From Pterois miles (lineage: Eukaryota > Chordata > Actinopteri > Perciformes > Scorpaenidae): DNA of 64,000 nucleotides. Within the stretch, counting starts at the first letter, position 1, and every line of letters starts with the position of its first letter. The notes below the pieces were generated by a model that saw only the letters and a program-made list of their open reading frames with translations, was not told where the DNA came from and made no database searches. This document shows positions 12,591 through 23,640 of this stretch, one piece after another. A program made the translations under genes and the position numbers. Where the stretch lies: the NCBI GenBank assembly GCA_947000775.1, contig CAMQGK010000399.1, forward strand, positions 2,906,501 to 2,970,500, given 5' to 3'.

Positions 12591-12880
12591 TATTTCCTTC
12601 CTCTGTTTATGTCTATGGAGACCCAGACCGTGACGACAGCGTAACGTTGGGACCCCGTGGCCGAGTCATGTGACCAAGCAGACACTACTGCACATATTGG
12701 ACATGCACGCTAAGGCCAAGTAAGACCCGGAAGATCTGAGTACTTTTTCAAAACCGCAAGCCTACTCATTGATTTCATGCGCCACTGAGCAGATTTCATA
12801 GGAATGAACGGGGCCCTGCCTCCAACGCTGCACCCAGTTCTCTTTATACATCCCTATTTATACTACGTCATTTACTCCCG
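12590..12880 (-). repeat. unclassified interspersed repeat, copy 1
   Basis: Reverse complement of the family at 30205 and 35320: GTCTATGGAGACCCAGACCG, GTAAGACCCGGAAGA, CATTGATTTCATGCGCCACT, GGAATGAACGGGGCCC and CACCCAGTTCTCTTTATACA. Confidence 0.7.
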
Positions 12881-13574
12881 CCATAACTACGGCCACATAG
12901 AGCGTTGTAGTTTGAAGTGTAGGGACAGCGACCGAGCTGCTGTCTTTGTCAACTTGGGAGTGAGAATAGAAACTACTTGGAAGACAGCAGTATAACGTTA
13001 ATCCATAGAGTTTAAAAGAGTGAAATACTTTATTTTGCCTTTCCATTTTAGTTCTGAGCTTTGTCCTGAAATACTTTGAGCATTTTACTTGTGTTCATTC
13101 TTTGGCCTTTAAGCTTTACTTGGGGTAACAGTTAAGCAGGTAATGCTGTTTTTGGGTTCAGTTGTTTTTGGGTTGTAGCCTTGAAGCCGATACTTGTTTG
13201 AAAGGTCCTGGATAATTCCTGGCTCTCGCTAACACCAACATGCTAGACTGAGCTGTTTTTGTGGGGATCACACCTGTAACTTTCCAGTTCAGTATTAGTC
13301 TCTCAGACCGTTGGAGCACCACGCAGGTTTGGCATGTTTACATGAGTGTGACGCAAATGACTTTGATATGACAACCTGCTGTTCCACCTGCTGCCCTGAT
13401 TTTACCACATTATGTTACACAAACACACACGTATACAAACCTCCCTGAAAACTAATTAGTCAATTTTGAGATGAATACACCATATTTATCATCTAACCTC
13501 CAACACAAAAACGCCATGCTGACAGCATACACTTCCCATGAAACGAATTGTTGACCAAAAAAAAAAAAAAAAAA

Positions 13575-13760
13575 AACATAATTAATGAAGCAATCAGCCC
13601 GCGCCAGCCAAGCCTCTCATTGACGCCCCGCTGTTGTATGAGATTTTAATAATGCTGTTTAATGACACGCTCCGCGGTGGCTGGCAAACGCAGCTCCATA
13701 TGTTGTTGGTGCAGCTGTGGGGAGCAGGGAATCTACATGAGCTACACAGCTTCAGAGCAC
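13575..13760. promoter_or_regulatory. possible conserved non-coding element
   Basis: Unique, non-repetitive, compositionally balanced sequence with ATTAATGAAG, TAATAATGCTGTTTAATGAC and CAGCTCCATATGTTG, in a repeat-rich desert. Homeobox- and E-box-like motifs close together are typical of vertebrate enhancers. No alignment was possible, so this is only a suggestion. Confidence 0.2.
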
Positions 13761-13984
13761 GGCCCCCTGCTGGGAGTGGGTGTTGGCATTACACTCGACT
13801 TGGCCCCCATCGCAAAATTCTCTTTGACGGTTTTCCTCTTTTACGTGCTTGTATCTGCTCCTGTGCTGAAGTAATAATACAGTAAATCAATGCCGTACTT
13901 TGGATGTGTTTTTTCATTTCACTTCAAAGCAAGTGTTTCTCTCAGAGGTCAAACATAAGCGTCCAGTCCATGTTTCGAGTTTAC

Positions 13985-14791
13985 GGGTGAAGTGAATAAC
14001 ATTGCTTATGTTGTTCCAGTGGCACCTGGCAGTTGATGGGATATATTAGGCAGCAAGTGAACATTTTGTCCTTGAAGTTGATGTGTTGGAAGCAGAAATA
14101 ATGGGCAAGTGTGAGGATGTGAGGGACTTTGACAAGGACCAAACAATGATGGTTAGACGACTGAGTCAGAGCATCGCCAGAACTGTGGCTCTTGTGGGAT
14201 GTTGACCTAACAGAAGTGGTCCAAGGAAGGAAAACCGGTGAATCGGTGACAGGGTCATGGGCGGCCAAGATTCATGATGAACGTGTGGAGCAAAGACAGT
14301 GTTGTCTGTTCCAATAGAAGAGCTACTGTAGCTCAAATTGCTGAAAAAGTTAATGCTGGTTGTGATAGAAAGGTGTCAGAACACACAGTGCATCCCATTT
14401 ATGGGGCATTGTAGCTGCAGACCGGTCAAGGTGTCCATGCTGACCCCTGTCCACCACCAAAAGCTACAATGGGCATGTGAGCATCAGAACTGGACTATGG
14501 AGCACTGGAAGAGGTGGACTGGGTTGATGAATCATGTTTTCTTTTACATTGTGGATGGCCGGGTGCGTGTGCGTCGCTTATCTGGGTAAGACATGGCTCA
14601 AGATGTGCTATGGGAAGGAGGCAAGCAGCGGAGGCAGTATGCACACCACAAAAATGGTTCAAGAATGAGTTCAAGGTGTTGACTCAGCCTCCAAATACTC
14701 CAGATCTCAATCCGATCGAGCCTCTGTGGGATGCGCTGGACCTACTCAAAATCAGGCATTGGTCATAATGTTCTGGCTGATCTGTGTATAT
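13985..14791 (+). pseudogene. Tc1/mariner transposase pseudogene and element relic
   Basis: The reading frame is broken, but peptide pieces are clear. In one frame there is EHQNW, VDGRVRVRRL; in the next CAMGRRQA, FKVL and PPNTPDLNPIEPLWDALD, the classic C-terminal block around the last catalytic residue of Tc1-type DDE transposases. At about 14640-14650 the sequence jumps from GGAGGCAGTATG to ACAAAAATGGTTC, skipping the part that carries the second catalytic Asp. Left end GGTGAAGTGAATAACATTG; right end TTGGTCATAATGTTCTGGC. The element is dead: frameshifted and internally deleted. Confidence 0.85.
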
Positions 14792-14792
14792 A

Positions 14793-14813
14793 CTCTCTCT
14801 CTCTCTCTCTCTC

Positions 14814-14897
<84 letters not shown>
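14793..14897. repeat. compound (CT)n(TA)n microsatellite
   Basis: About 11 CT units (14793-14815) followed by about 40 TA units (14818-14897), directly next to the right end of the Tc1 relic. Confidence 0.95.
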
Positions 14898-14899
<2 letters not shown>

Positions 14900-15159
14900 A
14901 AAACAGATAAACATGAAAATTAATATTTGATAGTGAAAAACAGGCAGCACTGCCTCAGCTGTCACTGTGCTAAATGAAGAGTCACTTTCACTAAAATGTA
15001 AGTGTGGGTCAAGCTCAACGAGGAATAATTCAACAACGACCGTAACGATGGCAGACAGAGTGACACTGTGTCCTAACAGCATACGTGATGTTACAACATG
15101 TTAAAAAAACATCAGCTGTGCGCTCCAGATCAGACTGGAGACGTAACCACTTATAAGAT

Positions 15160-15792
15160 GGGCAAGAATCTGGTGATACGATACGTATCACGACACAGGG
15201 GCAACAATTTAATTTTTAAAATCTAATTTTAGGAAAACTGTCGTATAAAAAGGGCTGTGCAGTGGTGCAGTGGTTAACACTATCGCCTTACAGCAAGAGG
15301 GTCGCAGGTTGAGGCTCTTCTGCGTGCTCTGTTCATGTTCTCCCCGTGTTAGCGTGGGTTTTCTCCGGGTTCTCCGGTTTCCTCCCACAGTCGAAAGACA
15401 TGCAGTCTAACTGATGCCTATAATGTCCGCTAGGTGTGAATGTGAGCGTGAATGTCTGTCTGTCTCTATGTGTCCTGCGATGGACCTGTCCAGGGTGAAC
15501 CCCGTCTTCGCCCGATGCCATCTGGGATCGGCTCCAGCCCCCCACGACCCCTAACGGGATAAGCGGTTGCAGGTGGATGGATGTCGTATAAAGGACACAC
15601 CACCATATGCATAAAATCTAAGTAAAACAAGTTTACTTTATTATGCAGTCATTCATCACAGTCCCTGAAACAATCGGCATCACTGAGAGGGTGCATCTCT
15701 TTGCATGTAAATTATTAATTAAAAATCAATACAGTGGTCTTGAGAATCGATACGCTATTAGTAGTATTTTCAATATTGTCTTACACCCCTAG
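15160..15792. mobile_element. hAT-like DNA transposon relic split by a SINE
   Basis: Left part GGTGATACGATACGTATCAC; right end TATTTTCAATATTGTCTTAC and ACCCCTAG, typical of non-autonomous fish hAT elements. The two parts are separated by the SINE at 15250-15583 and its duplicated target. Confidence 0.5.
15250..15583 (+). repeat. tRNA-derived SINE with (TGGA)n tail and target-site duplication
   Basis: A complete element. The 5' part resembles a tRNA (GTGGTGCAGTGGTTAACAC A-box region, then a B-box-like GGTCGCAGGTTGAGGCT). The body carries GTTCTCCCCGTGTTAGCGTG and CCTCCCACAGTCGAAAGAC, and the 3' end is GGTTGCAGGTGGATGGATG. It is flanked on both sides by TGTCGTATAAA (15239-15249 and 15582-15592; the first two bases may belong to the tail), a target-site duplication. 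It splits a hAT-like relic (about 15160-15792). A 70-codon minus-strand ORF inside is not a gene. Confidence 0.85.
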
Positions 15793-15799
15793 TGAGTAG

Positions 15800-18700
15800 C
15801 ACTCGCAATCTTCTGTCATTTGAACTTTTTAAACGAAAAAACACACATTTTATACTGTGACACTTACAGGAAATCACATACAGTACAGCCAACAACAAGT
15901 AGGAAACTTGAAGCTCTCTGGCGATCTGTCTCACAACTGAACTATGTGTTCTGGCGGAGGAGGGTTGTATAAAAGTAGATGGTGCAATACGGAGCACAAG
16001 GTTGAACGAAGGATCCATATAAATTTATTTTGTCTCTATGAGGGAATCCACTGGTCGCAGTGATGGATTTTGGTCTGAGATTTTGTCTAAACATTTTGAT
16101 TTGTAGTAGAGTATAGTGTTGGTTACAGCCTCACAGGGCCACAAGCATTGATTTAGACTTATATTAATATTTAAATACAATGAGATTTGAATCCAGCTTT
16201 GTTTACACTCCTCGGGGGGAAATAACCAGGCTATTTCAGAATCGGATCGGTTCTGTTAACACAAATGATGAGCTAATTTTCTACAAGCAGTCACTTTAAT
16301 GCCAGAGTGTATTTTTCACTGGCGAGTTGCCTGCTGAGCCAGATAACTGGCTGTATATACATGAGATGTGTGTTAATATGCACATGTGTTAATTATTCTG
16401 TGTGAAATGTGTTGATCCTGCAGCGCCTGTGGTTTTATCGCCCTGCAGTGTGCGAGGAACAAAGACACACTCATCTTCACTATAACCTGATGTGACGGTT
16501 CAGATAAACACATAAAAGCAGACAGAGGCTCTCATCTATTCAGCTGCCCTCTCAAACAGCCAAACCTAGTTTTATTTAGCTATCTGCTTGCTCTATTATT
16601 CATGTTAATATTGCATTCACTGTGTGTTGTTTATTTTACACATTGAAAACAAAATAATTTACCTCTTATGACGACAATGTCTCAAATATGAACACTAACG
16701 CTGATATTCAAATGCCAATGGCAGTATTAATGTGTGTGTTTGTATGTATGTATGTATGTATGTTTGTATGTATGTAAGGGTTTTCCTGGCTCCAACTGAG
16801 GCGGAGGTGACCTGAAAATTTTATACATTTTACAGTTAAATGCATCAATCTGGTGATCTTACACAATGTTTTGTGCTGTAGCAGTGGTGGAATGTCACTA
16901 TAGTACATTTAGGCTAGTGCTGTACTTTAGTACAAGTTTGAGGTACTTGAGTACTTGAGTATTTCAGTTTTATTAACTTTATAGTCCACTTCTACTCCAC
17001 TACATCTCAGGGGAAAATATTGTACTTTTTCTTTCAATTATTTATTTGACAATATCAGTTATTAGCTATGTAGACTCAGATTCTTAATACTAAACATAAA
17101 TCAACTAATGAAAATAACTAATTAGCTGGCAATCATTAAATTAATTGGCAACCATCTTGATTTTTTTGAATAAGCTCTACATTCTCTGATTCCAGCTTCT
17201 TAAATGTGAATATTGTCTGGTTTCTTTACTCCTCTATGACAGTAAACTGAATATCTTTGATTTGCGGATAAAACGAGACATTTGAGGATGTCATCTTGGG
17301 CTTTAGGAAACACATATTGACATTTTTCAGCATTTTTCTGACATTTTATAGATGAAAAAACTAATTGTTTAACAAGGAAATAATGAAATGACAATGAAAA
17401 TAATCATTAGTTGCAGCCCTACAGATACTACAGAGTAATAATGTGCTTGTTCCTTCAAACTGATTGTAATTGTGGCTGCAACTATGAAAATAAGGTCCAG
17501 CTAGTAAACGGAGGTATTTTTCCTTTAATAAGAGTCCGGTATAGGTCGAACAAACACATAACCAAAGCACACATGCGCTCACATCTCCACACCCTGACAC
17601 CCTGACACTCACAAGCCTCCCTCTGTTCACTGCAGCAGCTGCCTAATGTTGCATCAAAGACCCAGCCGTTCACGGCGAAGCCTGTGATGGAGAGGTTTTC
17701 TTCTTTTTATCACCATCTCTGATGGATCTTCACAGCGTTAACGCCACATGCCAAGTTGCCGCTCCATCATCAAACCCCATAAACTACCATACAGCTCCTG
17801 AGAGAGAGTGAGGGGAACGAGAGAGAGCAGAAAATAAAAGAGAGGAGATCCAGAAGGGACGGACGATGGGAGGCCAGCCACCGTGACCGGCTGCACAACA
17901 CTGGGTGTGATTTATCCATCAGCTGGCCAGGGGGGAACCGGGTTCCACCATTAGCAAATGAGCTCTAATTCATGCAGACAGCAGAGAACTCACTTCCTCT
18001 AGTCTTTTAGTCCCTGACTCGCAGCCCGAGGCCAAGTGCCAATGCTGCGAAGGAAGCTCTGAGTCCCTGAGAGTTCACACCTGCAGTTCAATTCCTTCAG
18101 TGCCCACCTGAGCAGGTAATGATCAGCTGCTGCATTTTAGCCTTTGTATGTTTACTCTAGGTTTCACTGTTATGTTACTACCGGGCAAGTTCATATGACC
18201 TGGGGGTAACAACACTTATAATAATAAAATTCAACCATTCAATCACTAGTCAGAAATTGAGGTTACCTTTAATATGTTATGACAGATTACAAACAGGAAC
18301 AAAATAGTATCCTATAGCATTACATTAGGGATATTGGACACTCCTCTATTACTATTTAGATACTGTTTTTTGTGCACATCATGATAATGAAATTTAACCT
18401 TCCACCATTTTCCCCTTTTCGGCTTCATTTTCACTGAATAGAGACTGAACGCATCATAATGTAACTCAATGGCAACTAGTTAACATGAGCTGTTAGCAGT
18501 TGGTAAACAGCACAGTCTTGTTCAGAGCTAACAGCTAACATTAACTAGCTCTCCTCCTGCCAATTTCAACATGGAGCGTTATCAGAGAAAAAAACAGGAT
18601 GCATCCATACTGAATATACTGCGTCCCAAACACGTATTCTATCGTCCCCAGTACGACAGGATGCCAATAGTCTCGAGCCCCGATAGTACCTATGGTACCT

Positions 18701-18930
18701 TCATCAGTACTGTAGAAAACAAGTATACTGTCATGTTTTCAGAACTTTGGCGTTGACTTGTCTCTGGATTATTTTTGAGTCACTTCTGGCCTTGTCTATT
18801 CATTTGCATGGCATGGAGGAGCATTTGCAGTCTGCCTTCCTCCTCATCCAATAGCCTATCCTCAGCCTTGCATGTGAAAACACGTCTATGTCTCCATCTG
18901 GTGGAGAAATCATATACATTTATAAACTAC
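15800..18930. other. non-coding sequence, mostly unique
   Basis: No exon is recognised. 16880-17060 holds an element-like stretch (GAGGTACTTGAGTACTTGAG). 17860-18010 is a balanced unique stretch with AGCAAATGAGCTCTAATTCA that could be regulatory. Confidence 0.35.
16741..16776. repeat. (GTAT)n microsatellite
   Basis: About nine GTAT units with one GTTT interruption. Confidence 0.9.
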
Positions 18931-19116
18931 ATGCTAGGTACTTGTCGAATCGATACGAGTCAATACTAGACGCTTGTTGCATCGATATTAGTCAATACTT
19001 GATGCTGGATACTTGTCAAATCGATACTTGATGCTGGATACTTGTCAAATCGATACTAGATGCTGGATACTTGTCGAATCGACAATAGTCAATACTAGAT
19101 GCTAGATACTTGTTGA
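18931..19116. repeat. degenerate minisatellite of about 30 bp units
   Basis: The unit ATGCTGGATACTTGTC + AAATCGATACT recurs about five to six times with variable length; some units add a GTCAATACTAG segment. Likely derived from a transposon end, as GATAC/ATCGAT blocks are common there. Confidence 0.75.
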
Positions 19117-19836
19117 AAATGAAGCAGTACAGGAAATAAAGCAAGTGTCTGACCAATCAGCGACGTCATCCCTGCAAACTCCACCCCAAATGTTCCTATT
19201 CTTTCAGTACGTACTACCCCCAACCAGGGCTTTTGGGGGGTCCTCGGAAGTTAATTTACACCCTGGTCCCTGTGGTCGAATTGAAATGAGTCCCTCTAGA
19301 GGCTCCTAGTTCCTGTGGTGAAAATGGGGCTTATGTGTGCATCGTATCCAGGAACATCAACAGTCACCGGAGCGCTGTGTAAGAGTACTACGAGGAGCAG
19401 GAACACAGTATTAATATTCATGAAACACCAAACACACACACTGAAAACCACGCAACTGTAAAAGGTCTCTGATGTTTTTCGAATCAGCGTTTAACAACAA
19501 CCGCAAGCCCACAGATCACAAAACATATTCAGTGCTTAAATGATTTAACTTTAAACTCAACCAGGAAAAACACAACCTCTAAACTGCTGTTGTGTTTTTT
19601 CCCTCCTGCACCTGCAACAAGATGCTTCTGTTTGGTAAATCATTTATGAGGAAGGATCTGAGGCAGTGAGCTGGAAGCTCCTCACTATTAATAATGTACT
19701 CAAGACAGAAGGTAGCTCAGAGAAATACAGAGCTCCCCAAAACCTCTCCTCTGGGACACGCTAGGTTGTAGAGAACAGATACTTTCGAGGTCTTATAGGT
19801 TAGTTCATTTCTTTCGTCTACGTACAAAACAAACCT

Positions 19837-20265
19837 AGAGATGGGACCAATTCACTCAAATACAGCTGTCACAGGTTTCTAGCATAATTCATGTTTCGGA
19901 TATCGAAATGAGGTTACTGATCCATGTACCGATCCATATAAATATGTCAATTTTTCATTATACTCCTCTTTGAAATTCTCTTGTTACTTTTGAAATTATG
20001 TATAGAAATCTACTAGCTGATAAATTTTATGCACTTGATTTATTCAAGTTTTTCAAAAACACTGAAGGAGTTGCCAAAGCAGTTTGCACTCCTACACCTG
20101 TTTCTATATGGAAATGTAACCTGGAGTCCAAATAAATTGCTTTGCAATACATTTAAATTTAATGCAAAACTGTGATGCAAGGCAAAATTTTATGCAAAAA
20201 GAGCTCTGATACCGGAATTATATCGGTATCGGCGGATGTCCAAATTCAGGTATCAACCAGCCTCA
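19837..20265. mobile_element. probable DNA-transposon relic
   Basis: Starts AGAGATGGGACCAATTCACT and ends with GATACCGGAATTATATCGGT and ATCGGCGGATGTC. The ends fit hAT-like elements; the middle is AT-rich and non-coding. Confidence 0.35.
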
Positions 20266-20417
20266 CTTGCGCCGCCCATGTAAAAATAAAAAACTTCGTG
20301 CACAAATTCTCATGTTGTCCTCACACCAGAATCAAGGACCAAAAATGCTCGCAATAACAGAAAGGTTTTATCCGTAAAACAGTCACACAACCCGCCACAC
20401 CATCCAAGAACCAAACC

Positions 20418-20689
20418 ATCCATCCATCCATCCAAGGTGGGGTTCACCCTGGACAGGTCACCAGTCCATCGCAGGGCACTTCGAGACAGACAAGCATTCA
20501 CGCTCACATTCCTACGGGCAATTTAGAGTGATCAATTAACCTGAATGTCTTTGGACTGTGGGAGGAAGCAGGAGAACCCGGAGAAAACCCACGCTAACAC
20601 AGGGGGAACATGCAAACTCCACACAGAAGGGCCCCAAGCTGGACTCGAACCTACAACCCCCTTGCTGTGAGGTGCACCACCGTGTTGCC
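20418..20689 (-). repeat. tRNA-derived SINE, (TCCA)n-tailed, with target-site duplication
   Basis: Same family as 15250-15583, in reverse: CATCCATCCATCC tail first, then GTTCACCCTGGACAGG, TTTGGACTGTGGGAGGAAG and CTTGCTGTGAGGTGCACCAC. The block between tail and GGTGGGGTTC is deleted. AAGAACCAAACC flanks it at 20406-20417 and 20690-20701, so the deletion was present at or arose after insertion without disturbing the flanks. Confidence 0.85.
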
Positions 20690-21288
20690 AAGAACCAAAC
20701 CCTAACAGCATTTATTATTTCAGTTCATTCTTAAATAAAAACATCACCTAACTGTTTAAAATGGGGATGCAAATCTTACAGGATAATGTTCCTGTTTGAC
20801 GCACACTGTGACGTTTCAGGCACCGGCTTCAGAAGAGCTTAAACCCAATCAGGAATTAGCTCTGCTTAAAAACGTATGAAATTGTCAAAGTCAGATCACT
20901 GACGGGAAGCCGTGTGCTTGTGATGTTTGATTCTCCTTGTTTGTCACATACAACACGACATCTTTTGATATCCGTGTGTGACAAAAGAGTCGGAAAAAGG
21001 ACCTCAGATGTTGTGTTGTGGGAGGTGAAATCATTGCCAACATCAAACAGACAGCTGAGCTGACAAACACTGTAGTGCACACACAAACACACAAACACAC
21101 ACACAGACACGATTTCCCTTTCCATGAAATTTTCATCCCGGGAGCTCGAGCCTTGATTAAAAAATTCTGGTCCTGGGATGGTGTCCCCCCTGTAAGTGAG
21201 ATGCAGGCAATTTTTCAGATAATGATGTGAATTTTGATTCATTCCATGCATCGACTGAAACCAGATGGATCCTCCAGCCCGTCCTGTT

Positions 21289-21289
<1 letters not shown>

Positions 21290-21369
<80 letters not shown>
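21290..21369. repeat. (CA)40 microsatellite
   Basis: Perfect CA repeat of about 80 bp. The ORFs spanning it (poly Cys-Val or Thr-His) are not genes. Confidence 0.98.
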
Positions 21370-21370
<1 letters not shown>

Positions 21371-21529
21371 CTGATGTGAGATTTCTGCTTTCAGCTATCT
21401 CGTGTCAAAAAGGCTATCTCAGGGGAAATGAAAATGTCAGATTCAGAGGTAGCCACTGAGTTCTTCCCTCTCGTTTCCCTCCATGTATTTTTCTTGAGTC
21501 TTCAGTCAACACAAATTAATGAACTGTTA

Positions 21530-21957
21530 GACAAGGCAGCTTTATTTGTATAGCGCATTTTCAGCAACAGGGCAACTCAATCAAGAACATTGTGACAAAG
21601 TGCAAAAGAACAATAAGACATAATTAAAAGTCATAAAAACGTTAAAGATATAGAAGCTAAAACATAAAACAACAGTAAAAGTTATAGTGCAGTATAAGAG
21701 AATTATTTGGTTTAATAAGGCAGTAAACAGGAAAGTTTGAAGCTATGATTTAAAAAGACTAAAAGTTGGAGCGGTCCTGCAGTTTTCTGGGAGCTTGTTC
21801 CAAATATTTGGTGAATAAAAACCGAACGCTGCTTCTGCAGGTTTAGTTCTGACTCTGGGGACACTGAGCAGACCTGATCCAGACCACCTGACAGGTCTGG
21901 GTGCTTCATAAGAAACATCAGAAACGTATTGTAACTGTAACACCCTTTAAGTGTCAA
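21530..21957 (-). mobile_element. LINE (L2/CR1-like) 3' end: ORF2 C-terminus plus 3' UTR
   Basis: On the minus strand the frame at 21943-21743 reads VPRVRTKPAEAAFGFYSP, then IWNKLPENCRTA and FSLFKS. This matches the conserved C-terminal pattern of fish L2/CR1/Rex1-type ORF2 (basic stretch, A-F, WN-LP, F-K). It is followed by a 3' UTR ending in AAATGCGCTATACAAATAAA. It is 5'-truncated and carries no reverse-transcriptase core. Confidence 0.7.
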
Positions 21958-22358
21958 TCAGCAATCAATAAGTCAGCACAACATTATCTGTAAGGATGGT
22001 ACAACATAGGATTTTATCACAATAAGTTGATCGTGGAGAATTTCCATTATTGGGATAATAGTGTAAACAGTTATGAGTGAAACGCCGTCTAGCTGGTTTA
22101 TTTATCTCAGTCTCTTTTTTTTCTTTCTTTTATAAGTTTTAAATAAGATAAGTAATTAGAGGACATGGCACTAACTATTCCTTGCTTAAGTTATCCAACA
22201 ATCAATAGTGTAATTGGGGAATTAACCACTCCATTATTATTTAGAAGTAGATAAAAGATCACAAATCTTTCTTTTTCTTACTTCTCTTTTCCATCCATAC
22301 TAATCTGTCACACTTCATCTCTTTCTGAGGCTCATTATCCTCAACTTCCCATCCACTA

Positions 22359-22479
<121 letters not shown>

Positions 22480-22995
22480 AACGAATGAGAGACAGAATCT
22501 AATTGAAAGGGGTAAACAAAGATGTAGTGAGCTGTCTTGTGCATAATTACTTCCCATCATGGCTTCATCTTGTTCCCTCCTTCCCTTCCTCCCTGGAGGG
22601 AGGTTTTAAACGACAAGAGGGTCAATAGCGTTTGACCGTGCAGCGAGATGAGGCGTCATATATCTGTGTTTTTTCACACAACTGATAAAACACTGTGGAC
22701 ACACGTCAGCTTTGGGCATTCACCCTCTGAGCATTGAGACCATTAATTTCTGACAAAAAAATGAATAACAATTGTAATGAATGCACAATTTATAGTTAAG
22801 AGAACGCATGCATGGTGAACAGCAGATCATTGTAAGTATTGATACACGTCCATCAAAACTAAACATTTCCAATGTACAATGTTTAAAGGATTAGTTTGAT
22901 ATTTTGGGACATCATAATTATGACCAGGAAATCCTGTAACACATGGTGCTGTAATACAGAAGTGCTTGAAAAAGCCAACAAATATGGATGTATAA

Positions 22996-23310
22996 GTTCA
23001 CCATCAGGAGAGTTACTGTAGCAGCCACGGTGCTGCGTTCACTGTCTCCAGTTCACGATCAGGAGAGTTACTGTAGCAGCCACAGTGCTGCGTTCACTGT
23101 CTCCAGTTCACCATCAGGAGAGTTACTGTAGCAGCCACGGTGCTGCGTTCACCGTCTCCAGTTCACCATCAGGAGAGTTACTGTAGCAGCCACGGTGCTG
23201 CGTTCACTGTCTCCAGTTCACCATCAGGAGAGTTACTGTAGCAGCCACGGTGCTGCGTTCACTGTCTCCAGTTCACCATCAGGAGAGTTACTGTAGCAGC
23301 CACGGTGCTG
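22996..23310 (-). repeat. second array of the same 55-bp minisatellite, inverted, 5.7 units
   Basis: GTTCACCATCAGGAGAGTTA, GTAGCAGCCACGGTGCTGC and GTTCACTGTCTCCA are the reverse complement of the 10651-11590 unit, with period 55. The array is in opposite orientation about 11.4 kb away. Its right flank (23311-23640) is a different repeat. Confidence 0.95.
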
Positions 23311-23640
23311 TGTGTAGCATCGTGGACATGCAGCCACTTGCCAGTAAAAGTCTCCACCGCACATTTAGGTTAGTTTAGTTTAGCAGGTTGTCAGCTGTGT
23401 GTCTGCCCAGATTAATGACAGCAACTCCAGCGAGTTTCCATCAGACCGTGTGTTTGTGGCGGTGGTGAGTGTGGGTTTGTTGGTGGTGTTATAGCTGTGA
23501 ATGTAGCTGTAGCAGACAGTGTGTGGACAGTTTATGTGTCGGTGAATAAATGCTACGAGGCTACAAGCTACAACTCCTCAGCTGGAAGTCCAGAGCCAAC
23601 TTCCTGTATCTGCGCCTGTTTATTCATTTTGACAGAACTA
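23311..23640 (+). mobile_element. transposon fragment adjoining the inverted minisatellite
   Basis: Contains the block shared with 2320-2470 (GCTACAAGCTACAACTCCTC, CTTCCTGTATCTGCGCC) plus an upstream part not seen elsewhere in the window. It suggests that array and flank belong to one element family. Confidence 0.5.

Noticed and set aside
14726..14923. ORF with a Tyr-Ile run
   Set aside because: Translated (TA)n microsatellite beside the Tc1 relic.
20856..21368. 170-codon minus-strand ORF starting with a Cys-Val run
   Set aside because: The first part is translated (CA)n microsatellite and the rest has no motif or splice context.
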